Shown piece by piece: positions 9,838 to 23,369 of a stretch of 64,000 nucleotides of DNA (its first letter is position 1; the number at the start of each line of letters is the position of its first letter). The stretch spans positions 186,001 through 250,000 of the forward strand of contig NZ_QOHG01000001.1 in assembly GCF_003319125.1 (NCBI RefSeq), in the 5' to 3' direction. The translations under genes were made by a program, and so were the position numbers. The notes beneath the pieces were generated by a model. The model was given only the letters and a program-made list of their open reading frames with translations, was not told the origin of the DNA and searched no databases. This DNA is from Blastococcus sp. TF02A-26 (lineage in GTDB: Bacteria; Actinomycetota; Actinomycetes; Mycobacteriales; Geodermatophilaceae).

Positions 9838-11355
9838 TCACGGTCGACGCCACCGCCGGCCCTCGGCGGCCAGCATCTCGTCGGCGGCGCGGGGTCCCCA
9901 CTCCCCGGCCCGGTACGGGTGCGGACTGCTCCCGGCCCAGAACTGCTCGAGCGGGTCGATCACCGCCCAGGAGGCCTCGACCTCGGCGTTGCGGGGGAAC
10001 AGCGTCGCGTCGCCCAGCAGGACGTCGAGGAGCAGCCGCTCGTAGGCCTCGGGGCTGGCCTCGGTGAACTGCTCGCCGTAGAGGAAGTCCATGGAGACGT
10101 CCCGGACCTCCATCACGCTGCCCGGCACCTTCGACCCGAACTTGAGGGTGACCCCCTCGTCGGGCTGCACCCGCACGACGAGCTGGTTGTTGCCCAGCTC
10201 CTCGGTGTCGGTGTCGGCGAAGGGCAGGTGCGGCGCCCGCTTGAAGACCAGCGCGATCTCGGTGACCCGGCGGGGGAGCCGCTTGCCGGTGCGCAGGTAG
10301 AACGGCACCCCGGCCCAGCGGCGGGTCTCCACGCCGAGGCGGACGGCGGCGTAGGTCTCGGTCGTGGACTCCGGGTCGACGCCCTCCTCCTGGCGGTAGC
10401 CCTGTGCCCGCTGGCCGGCCAGCCAGCCCTGCTCGTACTGCCCGCGGATGGCGGCGGTCGGCAGGTCCTCGGGCAGCGAGATGGCCCGCAGCACCTTGAG
10501 CTTCTCGGTACGGATCTCCTCGGCGGAGAACTCGACCGGCTCCTCCATGGCGGTCAGGGCGAGCAGCTGCAGCAGGTGGTTCTGGAGCACGTCGCGGGCC
10601 GCGCCGGTCTTCTCGTAGAAGCCGGCCCGCCCGCCGATCCCGACGTCCTCGGCCATGGTGATCTGCACGGAGTCCACGTGGTGGCCGTTCCAGATCGGCT
10701 CGAACAGGCTGTTGGCGAACCGCAGCGCCATCAGGTTCTGGACGGTCTCCTTGCCCAGGTAGTGGTCGATGCGGAAGACGTCCTCGGCGCTGAAGACCGA
10801 GTCCACCAGCTCGTTGAGCTCCCGGCTGGACGCCAGGTCGGTGCCGAACGGCTTCTCGACGACGACCCGCCGCCAGCGGTCCGGCGTGCTCTCGGCCATG
10901 CCGGTGCGCTGCATCTGCTTCAGCACCACCGGGAACATGGCCGGCGGGATCGACAGGTAGAACGCCGCGTTGCCGCCGATGCCGTGGCTGCTCTCCAGGT
11001 CGGCGAGCGCGGCGGCCAGCTCGTCGAAGGCGTTGTCGTCGTCGAAGGACCCCTGCACGAAGTGGACGCTGCCGGCCAGCCGCTCCCAGACCTCCTCGCG
11101 CCACGGGGTGCGGGCGGCCTTGCGGGCCGCGTCGCGGGCGAGCTCGGCGAAGTCCTGGTCACCCCAGTCCCGGCGGGCGAAGCCCAGCAGCGCGAAGTTG
11201 GTCGGCAGCAGCCCGCGGTTGGCCAGGTCGTACACCGCGGGCAGCAGCTTCTTGCGGGCGAGGTCGCCGGTGATGCCGAAGACGACCAGCGCGCACGGGT
11301 CCGGAACGCGGGGCAGCCGCCGATCCCGAGGGTCGCGCAGCGGGTTGACGATCAA
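9838..11355 (-). CDS. zwf: Glucose-6-phosphate 1-dehydrogenase
   Basis: Zwf oxidises glucose 6-phosphate to 6-phosphogluconolactone with NADP. The 505-residue protein has the nucleotide-binding motif GITGDLARKKLLPA close to the N-terminus and the catalytic motif RIDHYLGKE near residue 195. The start is a TTG with GAGGA nine bases upstream, giving MIVNPLRDPRDRRLP, an N-terminus common in actinobacteria. It lies between tal and opcA. Glucose-6-phosphate isomerase, often between tal and zwf in other actinobacteria, is absent from this cluster. Confidence 0.96.
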   Translation of the reverse strand: MIVNPLRDPRDRRLPRVPDPCALVVFGITGDLARKKLLPAVYDLANRGLLPTNFALLGFARRDWGDQDFAELARDAARKAARTPWREEVWERLAGSVHFVQGSFDDDNAFDELAAALADLESSHGIGGNAAFYLSIPPAMFPVVLKQMQRTGMAESTPDRWRRVVVEKPFGTDLASSRELNELVDSVFSAEDVFRIDHYLGKETVQNLMALRFANSLFEPIWNGHHVDSVQITMAEDVGIGGRAGFYEKTGAARDVLQNHLLQLLALTAMEEPVEFSAEEIRTEKLKVLRAISLPEDLPTAAIRGQYEQGWLAGQRAQGYRQEEGVDPESTTETYAAVRLGVETRRWAGVPFYLRTGKRLPRRVTEIALVFKRAPHLPFADTDTEELGNNQLVVRVQPDEGVTLKFGSKVPGSVMEVRDVSMDFLYGEQFTEASPEAYERLLLDVLLGDATLFPRNAEVEASWAVIDPLEQFWAGSSPHPYRAGEWGPRAADEMLAAEGRRWRRP

Positions 11356-11398
11356 GGGTTCCGTCCTCGGGGGCTGGAGGGACGCGGGGGAGCTGCGG

Positions 11399-12505
11399 CT
11401 ACTTCTTGTCCTCGAGCTCGCTCTTCACCGACGCGGTCAGCTCGTCCCAGGAGTCGACGAACTTCTGCACGCCCTCGTCCTCGAGCACGCGGAAGACGTC
11501 GTCCAGGTCGACCCCGGCGTCGCGGACCGACTGCATGACCGCGGCCGCGTCGTCGTAGGCCTTCTGCACCGGGGTGCCGGGCGTGCCGTGGTCGGCGTAG
11601 GCCTTGAGGGTCTTCTCCGGCATCGTGTTCACGGTGCCGGGCGCGATGAGCTCGCTGATGTAGAGCGTGTCCGGGAGCTCCGGGTTCTTGACGCCGGTCG
11701 AGGCCCACAGCGGCCGCTGCGGGCGGGCGCCCTTGGCCTCCAGCGCCTTCCAGCGGTCGGAGGAGAACACCTCCTCGTAGGCTTGGTAGGCCAGCTGGGC
11801 GTTGGCGACGCCGGCCCTGTTCTTGAGCGAGGCGTCGGCGCCTGCCTTGTCGAGCCGCTTGTCGATCTCGGTGTCGACGCGGGACACGAAGAACGACGCG
11901 ACGGAGGCGATGCCGGAGAGGTCGGCGTCGGGCTCCTCGGCCAGGCGGTCCTCGAGCCCGCCCAGGTAGGCGTCCATGACCGCGCGGTAGCGCTCGGGGC
12001 TGAAGATCAAGGTGACGTTGACACTGATGCCGCGCGAGATCGACGTCCGGATGGCCGGCAGGCCCTCCTCCGTCGCCGGGATCTTGATGTAGAGGTTCGG
12101 CCGGTCGACCAGCCACCACAGGTGCGCGGCCTCGGCCGCGGTGGCGTCGGTGTGGTGGGCCAGGCCGGGCGCGACCTCCAGCGACACCCGCCCGTCACCG
12201 GGCCGGTTGGCGGCGACGGGGGCCAGCAGGTCGCAGGCGTCGCGGACGTCCGCGGCGGTGATGGTCCGCAGCGCCTCCTCGACGCTCACGCTGCGCACCG
12301 CGAGGGCGTGCAGCTGGTCGTCGTAGGACTCCGACCCGCTGATCGCCGCAGCGAAGATGGTCGGGTTCGTGGTGACGCCCACGACGCTGTGCTCGTCGAC
12401 CAGCGCCTGCAGGTTCCCGCTCCGGATGCGGTCTCGCGACAGGTCGTCGAGCCACACGGCGACCCCGGCCTCCGACAGCTCGGCGAGGTTCTCGTTCTGT
12501 GCCAT
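11399..12505 (-). CDS. tal: Transaldolase
   Basis: Transaldolase moves a dihydroxyacetone unit between sugar phosphates in the non-oxidative pentose phosphate pathway. The 368-residue product has the N-terminal motif [14 protein letters not shown] and the Schiff-base Lys141 in [10 protein letters not shown]; length fits the actinobacterial class (about 370). It follows tkt by 33 bases and precedes zwf by 43, in one operon read on the minus strand. Confidence 0.96.
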   Translation of the reverse strand: MAQNENLAELSEAGVAVWLDDLSRDRIRSGNLQALVDEHSVVGVTTNPTIFAAAISGSESYDDQLHALAVRSVSVEEALRTITAADVRDACDLLAPVAANRPGDGRVSLEVAPGLAHHTDATAAEAAHLWWLVDRPNLYIKIPATEEGLPAIRTSISRGISVNVTLIFSPERYRAVMDAYLGGLEDRLAEEPDADLSGIASVASFFVSRVDTEIDKRLDKAGADASLKNRAGVANAQLAYQAYEEVFSSDRWKALEAKGARPQRPLWASTGVKNPELPDTLYISELIAPGTVNTMPEKTLKAYADHGTPGTPVQKAYDDAAAVMQSVRDAGVDLDDVFRVLEDEGVQKFVDSWDELTASVKSELEDKK

Positions 12506-12538
12506 GACAGATGCCTTCCGATCGGTGGTGGCGGCCGC

Positions 12539-14758
<2,220 letters not shown>

Positions 14759-15087
14759 CGTGGCGGTGCTCCCTCGGTCGGCCGGTTACTCGCGCCGGGT
14801 CGGGAGGACCGAGCCCGGGCGGCGGGCGGTGTGCGGTGCGGGTGCGCGGCGGCCGGCCGAACCGGGCCGCGGCCCCGACGCCGGACCGACGACAGCGCCG
14901 TCGTCGACTCCCTCGTCGCGACCCGGCCCTACCCGCTGCGCGCGCAGCACCAACCTGTCCGACCCTAGTCATCGGTGCCCGGGCCCCGGACGGGCGCGGG
15001 CTACAGTGGCTGCGTTCGACCACCGGCCGGAAGGGACGCCGTGCTGTCTCGGTCCCCGGTGCACCCCACCGTTCGGGAGGTCCTCCG
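14759..15087. promoter_or_regulatory. Divergent promoter region tkt / ctaB
   Basis: This 329-base gap holds no gene. On the minus strand TAGGGT (14967-14962) could be the -10 of the pentose-phosphate operon, which would give tkt a leader of about 190 bases. On the plus strand TACAGT (15002-15007) could be the -10 of ctaB. Neither has an obvious -35. No riboswitch motif was recognised in the long tkt leader. Confidence 0.45.
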
Positions 15088-16002
15088 GTGACGGCCGTCT
15101 CCGAGCGTCCCGCCGTCGCGGCCCGCCGGCTCTCCGCCGTCGTCGGCGCCTACGTCGCGCTGACCAAGCCCAAGCTCGTGGAGCTTCTGCTCGTCACGAC
15201 GCTGCCGGCGATGATGCTCGCCGCCGACGGCTGGCCGTCCTGGCGGCTGGTGATCGCCACCATGGTGGGCGGGATGCTCGCCGCCGGCGCCGCGAACACC
15301 TTCAACTGCTGGTACGACCGCGACATCGACCGGCTGATGTCCCGCACGGTGAACCGGCCGATCCCCTCGGGTGCGGTCTCGCCGACCGCCGCGCTGGTCT
15401 TCGGGCTCGTGCTGGCGGCGGCGTCCCTGGCCATCCTGTGGATCGAGACCACGCCGCTGGCCACCTGGCTGGCCGCGGTGGCGATCCTCGCCTACTCCGT
15501 CGTCTACACGATGGTGCTGAAGCGGCGGACCCGGCACAACACCGTCTTCGGCGCCTTCCCCGGCGCCGCGCCGGTGCTCATCGGCTGGGCCGCGGTGACC
15601 GGGTCGCTGGACTGGCCGGCGGTCCTCTTCTTCGCGATCGTCTTCTGCTGGCAGATGCCGCACTTCTGGGCGCTGGCCAGCCGCTTCCGCGAGGACTACG
15701 CCCGCGCCGGCGTCCCGATGCTCTCGGTGGTCGCCGGACCGGAGAGCGTCGGCCGGCAGTCGGTCGCCTGGGCCTGGGCCACGCTCGGCGCCACCCTGCT
15801 CATGGGGTCGATCACCCCGGTGCTCGGCTGGGCGTTCGCCATCGGCGGGGGCGCGCTGGGCGCCTGGTACGTCGTGGAGTCCCACCAGTGGCTGGACCGG
15901 ATCCGCAGCGCCGTCCCCGACCGGCCGATGCGGCTGTTCACGGTCTCGATCACGCACATGACGCTGCTCTCGATCGCGATCGCGATCGACGTGCTGCTCT
16001 GA
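15088..16002 (+). CDS. ctaB: Protoheme IX farnesyltransferase (heme O synthase)
   Basis: CtaB adds a farnesyl group to heme B to make heme O for cytochrome oxidase. The 304-residue UbiA-family membrane protein has about eight to nine hydrophobic segments and the prenyl-diphosphate motif NCWYDRDIDRLMSRT, with the second conserved segment FREDYARAGVPML. GTG was chosen because GGGAGG lies seven bases upstream and it gives the usual short N-terminus. It converges with ctaA, which acts next in the pathway. Confidence 0.95.
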   Translation: MTAVSERPAVAARRLSAVVGAYVALTKPKLVELLLVTTLPAMMLAADGWPSWRLVIATMVGGMLAAGAANTFNCWYDRDIDRLMSRTVNRPIPSGAVSPTAALVFGLVLAAASLAILWIETTPLATWLAAVAILAYSVVYTMVLKRRTRHNTVFGAFPGAAPVLIGWAAVTGSLDWPAVLFFAIVFCWQMPHFWALASRFREDYARAGVPMLSVVAGPESVGRQSVAWAWATLGATLLMGSITPVLGWAFAIGGGALGAWYVVESHQWLDRIRSAVPDRPMRLFTVSITHMTLLSIAIAIDVLL

Positions 16003-16003
16003 C

Positions 16004-16022
16004 TGCGGTCCTCCGGACCGCA
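16004..16022. terminator. Hairpin after ctaB
   Basis: TGCGGTCC and GGACCGCA form a perfect eight-base-pair stem with a three-base loop, starting immediately after the ctaB stop. Confidence 0.7.
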
Positions 16023-16170
16023 CCGCGACCACGTGCCGTGCCCCTGGTGCGCTGAGCCGTTGCCCGTGTCCCGGTCGGGGACCCTCCGGACCCCGCGACC
16101 GCGCCACCCCGGCTGACTGCCGTCCCCGGCTCGGCTCGACCGTCCCGACCACGGGCAGTGTGCCGGGAGG

Positions 16171-16194
16171 GCCCGTTCCGCCTCGGGAACGGGC
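16171..16194. terminator. Hairpin between ctaB and ctaA
   Basis: GCCCGTTCC and GGAACGGGC form a perfect nine-base-pair stem in the convergent gap. It can serve either strand. Confidence 0.6.
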
Positions 16195-16197
16195 ACT

Positions 16198-16225
16198 GGG
16201 CGCACGGTGCTCGTGCCGTGCGCCC
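16198..16225. terminator. Hairpin adjacent to the ctaA stop
   Basis: GGGCGCACGG and CCGTGCGCCC form a perfect ten-base-pair stem two bases beyond the ctaA stop codon. With the two hairpins nearer ctaB it makes a tandem barrier between the convergent heme genes. Confidence 0.7.
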
Positions 16226-16227
16226 GA

Positions 16228-17199
16228 TCAGCGGGAGGCGGGGACCTCGTCGCGGGCGGGCTGCTGCTCGAGGGGCAGCTCCGAGGCCGGGCCGCGGACC
16301 GACCACACCAGCCGCGCGGTGTAGGCGGTGACCAGCACCGCGCCCAGCATGTGCACCAGCACGAGGACGGCGGGCAGGTGCAGGAAGTACTGCACGTAGC
16401 CGACCACGCCCTGCAGCAGGACGACGACGAGCAGGTCCCGCGCGGCCCGGCGGGTGCGGCCGGCGGTGTCCGTCGCGTACAGCGCCACGAGCAGCGCCAC
16501 CGTCAGCCCGACGAGCAGGAACACCACGTCGGCGTGCAGCTGGCTCACCAGCTCCGGGTCGAAGCCCATCCGGTCGACACGCAGCTCGCCGTCGGCGTCC
16601 TCCTGCAGGTCACCGCTGTGCGGCCCGCTGCCGGTCACGATCGTGCCGAGGACCAGGACGGCGGCCGTGGTCGCGGCGATGCCGGTGACCAGCAGCGCGA
16701 ACGGCCGGCGGACCAGGAGCTGGCCCACGCCGGGCTCGCGGCTGCGCAGCCACAGCACGGTCATCAGCGCCACGAGGACCGCCGACAGCAGGAAGTGCGC
16801 CGCGACGGTCCACGGGTTCAGGCCGGTCAGGACGGTGACGCCGCCCAGCGCCGCCTGCACCGGGATGCCCAGGAAGCCGAGGACGGCGAGCGGGCGCAGG
16901 TCCCGCCGCGGGGAGCGGAACACCACGACCAGGGTGGCGAGGGCGATCAGGGCGAGGACGCCGGTGAGCGTGCGGTTGCCGAACTCGATCAGCCCGTGCC
17001 CGGCGAGCTCCTCGGTGGGCACGAAGCTCGCGTCGGTGCAGTTGGGCCACGTCGGGCAGCCGAGGCCCGAGCCGGTGAGGCGGACCGCGCCACCGGTGAC
17101 GACGATGAGCCCGTTGGCCACGGCGTTGGCCAGGGCCACCCGGGAGATCGTCCGGGCGCTGAACGAGCGGGAGGCGAGCGAGGCGGGCAGGACCGGCAC
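16228..17199 (-). CDS. ctaA: Heme A synthase (COX15/CtaA family)
   Basis: CtaA oxidises the methyl group of heme O to make heme A. The 323-residue protein has about eight transmembrane helices in two repeats, the signature GGAVRLTGSGLGCPTWPNC with the extracytoplasmic cysteine pair (CPTWPNC) of the Cys-containing class, and the following LIEFGNRTLTGVL. The GTG start lies six bases after a TAGCAT hexamer. Cytochrome oxidase subunit genes are not in the window. Confidence 0.94.
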   Translation of the reverse strand: MPVLPASLASRSFSARTISRVALANAVANGLIVVTGGAVRLTGSGLGCPTWPNCTDASFVPTEELAGHGLIEFGNRTLTGVLALIALATLVVVFRSPRRDLRPLAVLGFLGIPVQAALGGVTVLTGLNPWTVAAHFLLSAVLVALMTVLWLRSREPGVGQLLVRRPFALLVTGIAATTAAVLVLGTIVTGSGPHSGDLQEDADGELRVDRMGFDPELVSQLHADVVFLLVGLTVALLVALYATDTAGRTRRAARDLLVVVLLQGVVGYVQYFLHLPAVLVLVHMLGAVLVTAYTARLVWSVRGPASELPLEQQPARDEVPASR

Positions 17200-17205
17200 G
17201 CTCCG

Positions 17206-17211
17206 ATGCTA
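17206..17211 (-). promoter_or_regulatory. -10 element for leaderless ctaA mRNA
   Basis: On the minus strand TAGCAT ends six bases before the ctaA GTG, placing the transcript start at the start codon. No ribosome site is present. Confidence 0.55.
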
Positions 17212-17305
17212 GGCGGTGCACCGGCGCGTGAGGTCCGTCACGAGCAGGACGGACGTCACGCTGCGGGTTAGGCCGACCTTGGTTGCGGGGTCCCCGAAAT
17301 AGGTC

Positions 17306-17320
17306 ACACTCGTGTTGTGG
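17306..17320 (+). promoter_or_regulatory. Candidate SufR operator overlapping the sufR start codon
   Basis: ACACT-N5-TGTGG is an interrupted palindrome that matches nine of ten positions of the form ACACT-N5-TGTGA, which I recall as the mycobacterial SufR recognition sequence. It overlaps CACACT (17305-17310), a -10-like hexamer six bases before the sufR GTG, and the GTG itself lies inside the right half. Binding here would block RNA polymerase, so SufR should repress its own operon. Confidence 0.65.
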
Positions 17321-18126
17321 AAAGCGAGGACCGGAGCACGCGGCACCGCGTGACGGCCCTGCTGCTCGAGCACGGCCCGCAGACGGCCAGCGAGCTGGCA
17401 GGGCGTCTCGGCGTCTCGCCCGCCGCCGTCCGCCGGCACCTGGACGCCCTGCTCGGCACCGGCCGGGTCGAGGAGCGGCAGGCTCCGGGGACCCGGCGTG
17501 GCCGCGGTCGCCCCGCGCGGCAGTACCACCTGACCGACGTCGGCCGCTCGACGTTCCCGCACGCCTACGACGACCTCGCCCTCACCGCGCTGCGGCACAT
17601 CGCCAGCTCGCAGGGGCCCGAGGCCGTGCGCGTCGTCGCCGAGGCGCAGCTGTCGGGCCTGGAGCAGCGCTGCTCGACGGCGGTGGAGCAGGCGACCGCC
17701 GGCAGCGGTGACGCCCCGGTGGACCGCGCCCAGGCGCTCGCCACCGCCCTGACCGCCGAGGGCTACGCTGCCGCGGCCTCGACCATCGCCGGCGGGGGCC
17801 AGCTCTGCCAGCACCACTGCCCGGTGGCGCACGTGGCGGCGGAGTTCCCCCAGCTGTGCGAGGCCGAGACCGCCGTCATCGGCCGGCTCGTCGGCACCCA
17901 CGTGCAGCGGCTGGCCACGATCGCCCACGGCGACGGGGTGTGCACCACGCACATCCCGGGTCCCCGCCCCGCGGCCGCCCTCCGGGGCGTCGCGGGCCAC
18001 ACCCGCGCGGGGAACAGAACGACCTCCGCACGCCCTGTACCTGGTGAGTCGAGAGCGCCGCGCGCAGCGATCGCCGCACCGTCCACCAGCCCCACCCAGA
18101 CCCACCGGGAGAGGACGCCCGCATGA
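17317..18126 (+). CDS. sufR: Iron-sulfur cluster-sensing repressor SufR
   Basis: The 269-residue regulator begins with a winged helix ([20 protein letters not shown] and the following recognition helix, residues about 12-70) and ends with a cluster-binding region containing [15 protein letters not shown] and PQLC, whose cysteines are spaced C-x3-C-x12-C, plus a later GVCTTH. This is the arrangement of SufR, which represses suf when its own cluster is intact. The start is a GTG with no ribosome site, six bases after a hexamer, so the mRNA is probably leaderless. The last 60 residues are a Ser/Thr/Arg/Pro-rich tail that runs into sufB (four-base overlap); length is close to the mycobacterial protein. 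Confidence 0.93.
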   Translation: MESEDRSTRHRVTALLLEHGPQTASELAGRLGVSPAAVRRHLDALLGTGRVEERQAPGTRRGRGRPARQYHLTDVGRSTFPHAYDDLALTALRHIASSQGPEAVRVVAEAQLSGLEQRCSTAVEQATAGSGDAPVDRAQALATALTAEGYAAAASTIAGGGQLCQHHCPVAHVAAEFPQLCEAETAVIGRLVGTHVQRLATIAHGDGVCTTHIPGPRPAAALRGVAGHTRAGNRTTSARPVPGESRAPRAAIAAPSTSPTQTHRERTPA

Positions 18127-19556
18127 CCAGCACCCAGCAGCCCGTGCCGCTGACCCAGGACGAGCAGATCGACCAGCTCGGCCGTTACCAGTACGGCTGG
18201 GCCGACGCCGACGTCGCCGGGTCCTCGGCCAAGCGCGGCCTGAACGAGGACGTCGTCCGCGACATCTCGCGGCGCAAGAACGAGCCCGAGTGGATGCTCG
18301 AGCGCCGCCTCAAGGCCCTGAAGCTGTTCGGCCGCAAGCCCATGCCCGACTGGGGTTCGGACCTCTCCGGCATCGACTTCCAGAACATCAAGTACTTCGT
18401 GCGCTCCACCGAGGCCCAGGCGGCCTCGTGGGAGGAGCTGCCCGAGGACATCAAGAACACCTACGACAAGCTGGGCATCCCGGAGGCCGAGAAGCAGCGG
18501 CTGATCGCCGGTGTCGCGGCCCAGTACGAGTCCGAGGTCGTCTACCACAAGATCCGCGAGGACCTCGAGGAGCAGGGCGTCCTGTTCCTCGACACCGACA
18601 CCGCGCTCAAGGAGCACGAGGACCTCTTCAAGGAGTACTTCGGCTCGGTGATCCCGGCCGGCGACAACAAGTTCGCCGCGCTGAACACCGCGGTGTGGTC
18701 CGGCGGCTCGTTCATCTACGTGCCCAAGGGCGTCCACGTCGAGATCCCGCTGCAGGCCTACTTCCGGATCAACACCGAGAACATGGGCCAGTTCGAGCGG
18801 ACCCTCATGATCATCGACGAGGGCGCGTACGTGCACTACGTCGAGGGCTGCACCGCGCCGATCTACAAGTCGGACTCGCTGCACTCCGCGGTCGTCGAGA
18901 TCATCGTCAAGAAGAACGCCCGCTGCCGGTACACGACCATCCAGAACTGGTCGAACAACGTCTACAACCTGGTCACCAAGCGGGCGATCGCCCACGAGGG
19001 CGCGACCATGGAGTGGGTCGACGGCAACATCGGCTCCAAGGTGACGATGAAGTACCCGGCCGTCTGGATGACCGGCGAGCACGCCAAGGGCGAGGTCCTC
19101 TCCATCGCCTTCGCCGGCGAGGGCCAGCACCAGGACGCCGGCGCCAAGATGGTCCACGCCGCGCCGCACACGTCGTCGAACATCATCAGCAAGTCGGTGG
19201 CCCGCGGCGGTGGCCGCACCTCCTACCGCGGCCTGGTGCAGATCGACGAGGGCGCGTACGGCTCGAAGTCGACCGTCAAGTGCGACGCCCTGCTGGTCGA
19301 CACGATCAGCCGCTCGGACACCTACCCCTACGTCGACGTCCGCGAGGACGACGTCTCCATGGGGCACGAGGCGACGGTCTCCCGCGTCAGCGAGGACCAG
19401 CTCTTCTACCTGATGAGCCGCGGCATGACCGAGGACGAGGCCATGGCCATGGTGGTCCGCGGCTTCGTCGAGCCGATCGCCCGTGAGCTGCCGATGGAGT
19501 ACGCCCTCGAGCTCAACCGCCTCATCGAGCTGCAGATGGAAGGTGCCGTCGGCTGA
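18123..19556 (+). CDS. sufB: Fe-S cluster assembly scaffold protein SufB
   Basis: SufB forms the scaffold of the SufBC2D complex on which iron-sulfur clusters are built. The 477-residue protein has the family landmarks [37 protein letters not shown] (quoted in part of its length in the family) and the C-terminal core [11 protein letters not shown] with Cys387, equivalent to the functional cysteine of E. coli SufB. No intein is present, unlike the mycobacterial homologue. It overlaps sufR by four bases and sufD by one (TGATG). Confidence 0.97.
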   Translation: MTSTQQPVPLTQDEQIDQLGRYQYGWADADVAGSSAKRGLNEDVVRDISRRKNEPEWMLERRLKALKLFGRKPMPDWGSDLSGIDFQNIKYFVRSTEAQAASWEELPEDIKNTYDKLGIPEAEKQRLIAGVAAQYESEVVYHKIREDLEEQGVLFLDTDTALKEHEDLFKEYFGSVIPAGDNKFAALNTAVWSGGSFIYVPKGVHVEIPLQAYFRINTENMGQFERTLMIIDEGAYVHYVEGCTAPIYKSDSLHSAVVEIIVKKNARCRYTTIQNWSNNVYNLVTKRAIAHEGATMEWVDGNIGSKVTMKYPAVWMTGEHAKGEVLSIAFAGEGQHQDAGAKMVHAAPHTSSNIISKSVARGGGRTSYRGLVQIDEGAYGSKSTVKCDALLVDTISRSDTYPYVDVREDDVSMGHEATVSRVSEDQLFYLMSRGMTEDEAMAMVVRGFVEPIARELPMEYALELNRLIELQMEGAVG

Positions 19557-20881
19557 TGTCGGTTCCACACGACACGGGTACGGACGACCAGACCACCCTC
19601 ACGACCGACTCCGCGGCGCTCGCCGGCGAGCTGTTCGCTCCCGGCGTCGGGGCCCAGGCCGGCCCGCCGACCACCCCGGCGGCCGGCACCGGCACCGCCG
19701 GTGAGGCGGCGCCCGGCGCGCACAGCCACGGCGGGCCCGCCCCGACCGGCTCCCCGGCCGAGCGGTTCACCTCGCTCGACCCCGAGGCGTTCGGCGAGCC
19801 GACCGGCCGCGAGGAGGACTGGCGCTTCACCCCGATGCGCCGGATCCGCCCGCTGCTGGCCGGCACCGACACCGGCGTGCACCCGCAGTGGGAGACCGAC
19901 CTGCCCGACGGCGTCGAGCTGACGACCGTCGAGGCCGGCGACCCGCTGCTCAAGGGCCTGCCCGAGCCGGTCGACCGGCTGGCCGCCCTCACCCGGCAGC
20001 GCAGCGGGGGAGCGGCCGTCGTCCGCATCCCGGCCGAGGCGCAGCTGGACCGCCCGGTCACGCTGCGGCTCACCGGCACCGGCTCCGAGGACGTCGTCTG
20101 GGGCCAGCTCGTCGTCGAGGTCGGCCGGTTCGCGAAGGCGACCGTCGTCCTCGACCACACCGGCTCCGGCCGCTACTCCGGTGGCGTCTCGGTGCTCGCC
20201 GGGGACGGCGCCCAGGTGACGCTCGTGTCGGTGCAGGACTGGGCGCCGGGCAGCGTGCACGCCGGCCAGCACGACACCGTCGTCGGCCGCGACGCCTCTG
20301 TCAGCCAGGTCGTGGTGACCCTCGGCGGTGACCTCGTCCGGCTGGTGAGCAACGTGCAGTACGCCGGTCCGGGCGGCTCCGCGGAGCTCTCGGGCGTGTA
20401 CTTCGCCGACGAGACCCAGCACCAGGAGCACCGGCTCTGGGTCGACCACGCGGTGCCGAACTGCCGCAGCGACGTCCTCTACAAGGGCGCGCTGCAGGGC
20501 GAGGAGGCGCACACGGTGTGGGTCGGCGACGTCCGCATCCGCCCGGCCGCCACGGGCACCGAGACCTACGAGCTGAACCGCAACCTGGTGCTCACCGACG
20601 GCGCCCGCGCCGACTCGGTGCCCAACCTGGAGATCGAGACCGGCGAGATCGTCGGCGCCGGCCACGCCAGCGCCACCGGCCGGTTCGACGACGAGCAGCT
20701 GTTCTACCTGTGCTCGCGGGGCATCGACGCCGAGACCGCGCGCCGCCTGGTCGTCCGCGGCTTCTTCGCCGACGTCGTCCAGCGGATCGGGATCCCGGAG
20801 CTGCAGGACCGGCTCATGGGGTCGGTCGAGACCCGCCTCGGCGCGCTCCCGGGGCTCGCCGAGCAGCCCGTGGAGGCCTGA
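19556..20881 (+). CDS. sufD: Fe-S cluster assembly protein SufD
   Basis: SufD pairs with SufB in the SufBC2D scaffold. The 441-residue protein has an N-terminal low-complexity region of about 60 residues (Gly, Thr, Ala, Pro), then EDWRFTPMRRIRPLL, and the C-terminal beta-helix core ending with GHASATGRFDDEQLFYLCSR, where the conserved His is used in cluster assembly. It is translationally coupled at both ends by one-base overlaps. Confidence 0.96.
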   Translation: MSVPHDTGTDDQTTLTTDSAALAGELFAPGVGAQAGPPTTPAAGTGTAGEAAPGAHSHGGPAPTGSPAERFTSLDPEAFGEPTGREEDWRFTPMRRIRPLLAGTDTGVHPQWETDLPDGVELTTVEAGDPLLKGLPEPVDRLAALTRQRSGGAAVVRIPAEAQLDRPVTLRLTGTGSEDVVWGQLVVEVGRFAKATVVLDHTGSGRYSGGVSVLAGDGAQVTLVSVQDWAPGSVHAGQHDTVVGRDASVSQVVVTLGGDLVRLVSNVQYAGPGGSAELSGVYFADETQHQEHRLWVDHAVPNCRSDVLYKGALQGEEAHTVWVGDVRIRPAATGTETYELNRNLVLTDGARADSVPNLEIETGEIVGAGHASATGRFDDEQLFYLCSRGIDAETARRLVVRGFFADVVQRIGIPELQDRLMGSVETRLGALPGLAEQPVEA

Positions 20882-21219
20882 TGGCCTTCACCCGCCTCTG
20901 CTCGCTGGCCGACGTGAAGGAGCCCGGCGCGCTGCGCGTGGAGCTCGACGGTCGCGAGGCCGTCGCGGTCGTCCGCTTCGAGGGCGAGGTGTTCGCCATC
21001 GAGGACCTCTGCTCGCACGCCGAGGTCCCGCTGTCGGAGGGCGACGTCGAGGAGTACAAGGGCGCGCCCACCATCGAGTGCTGGCTGCACGGGTCGTGCT
21101 TCGACCTGACCAGCGGCCGCCCCACCAACCTGCCGGCCACCGAGCCGGTCCCCGTCTACCCGGTCCGCGTGGACGGCGACGACGTGTTCGTCGACGTCGA
21201 CACCCCGATCGGCAACTGA
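20881..21219 (+). CDS. Rieske-type [2Fe-2S] ferredoxin in the suf operon
   Basis: The 112-residue protein has the Rieske ligand set Cys44-x-His46 (LCSHAEVPL) and Cys67-x2-His70 (ECWLHGSCFD). It resembles the ferredoxin component of non-heme iron dioxygenases, but no oxygenase is nearby and the gene is embedded between sufD and sufC, an arrangement that recurs in actinobacterial suf operons. Its job there is not established; electron supply during cluster assembly or acting as a client protein are the obvious options. It overlaps sufD by one base. Confidence 0.92.
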   Translation: MAFTRLCSLADVKEPGALRVELDGREAVAVVRFEGEVFAIEDLCSHAEVPLSEGDVEEYKGAPTIECWLHGSCFDLTSGRPTNLPATEPVPVYPVRVDGDDVFVDVDTPIGN

Positions 21220-21233
21220 GGAGCGAGAGAACA

Positions 21234-23362
<2,129 letters not shown>

Positions 23363-23369
23363 TCCCACG

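Noticed and set aside
8835-10067. Long plus-strand open frames opposite pgl-opcA-zwf
   Set aside because: They are antisense to well-conserved genes, rich in Arg, Gly, Ala and Pro, and show no family motifs; long shadow frames are normal at this GC content.
14759-15087. Riboswitch (thiamine type) in the long tkt leader
   Set aside because: Transketolase uses thiamine diphosphate, so a TPP element was considered, but no CTGAGA-like core motif is present.
18123-19556. Intein in SufB
   Set aside because: The protein is of normal length with no splicing-domain insertion, unlike the mycobacterial homologue.
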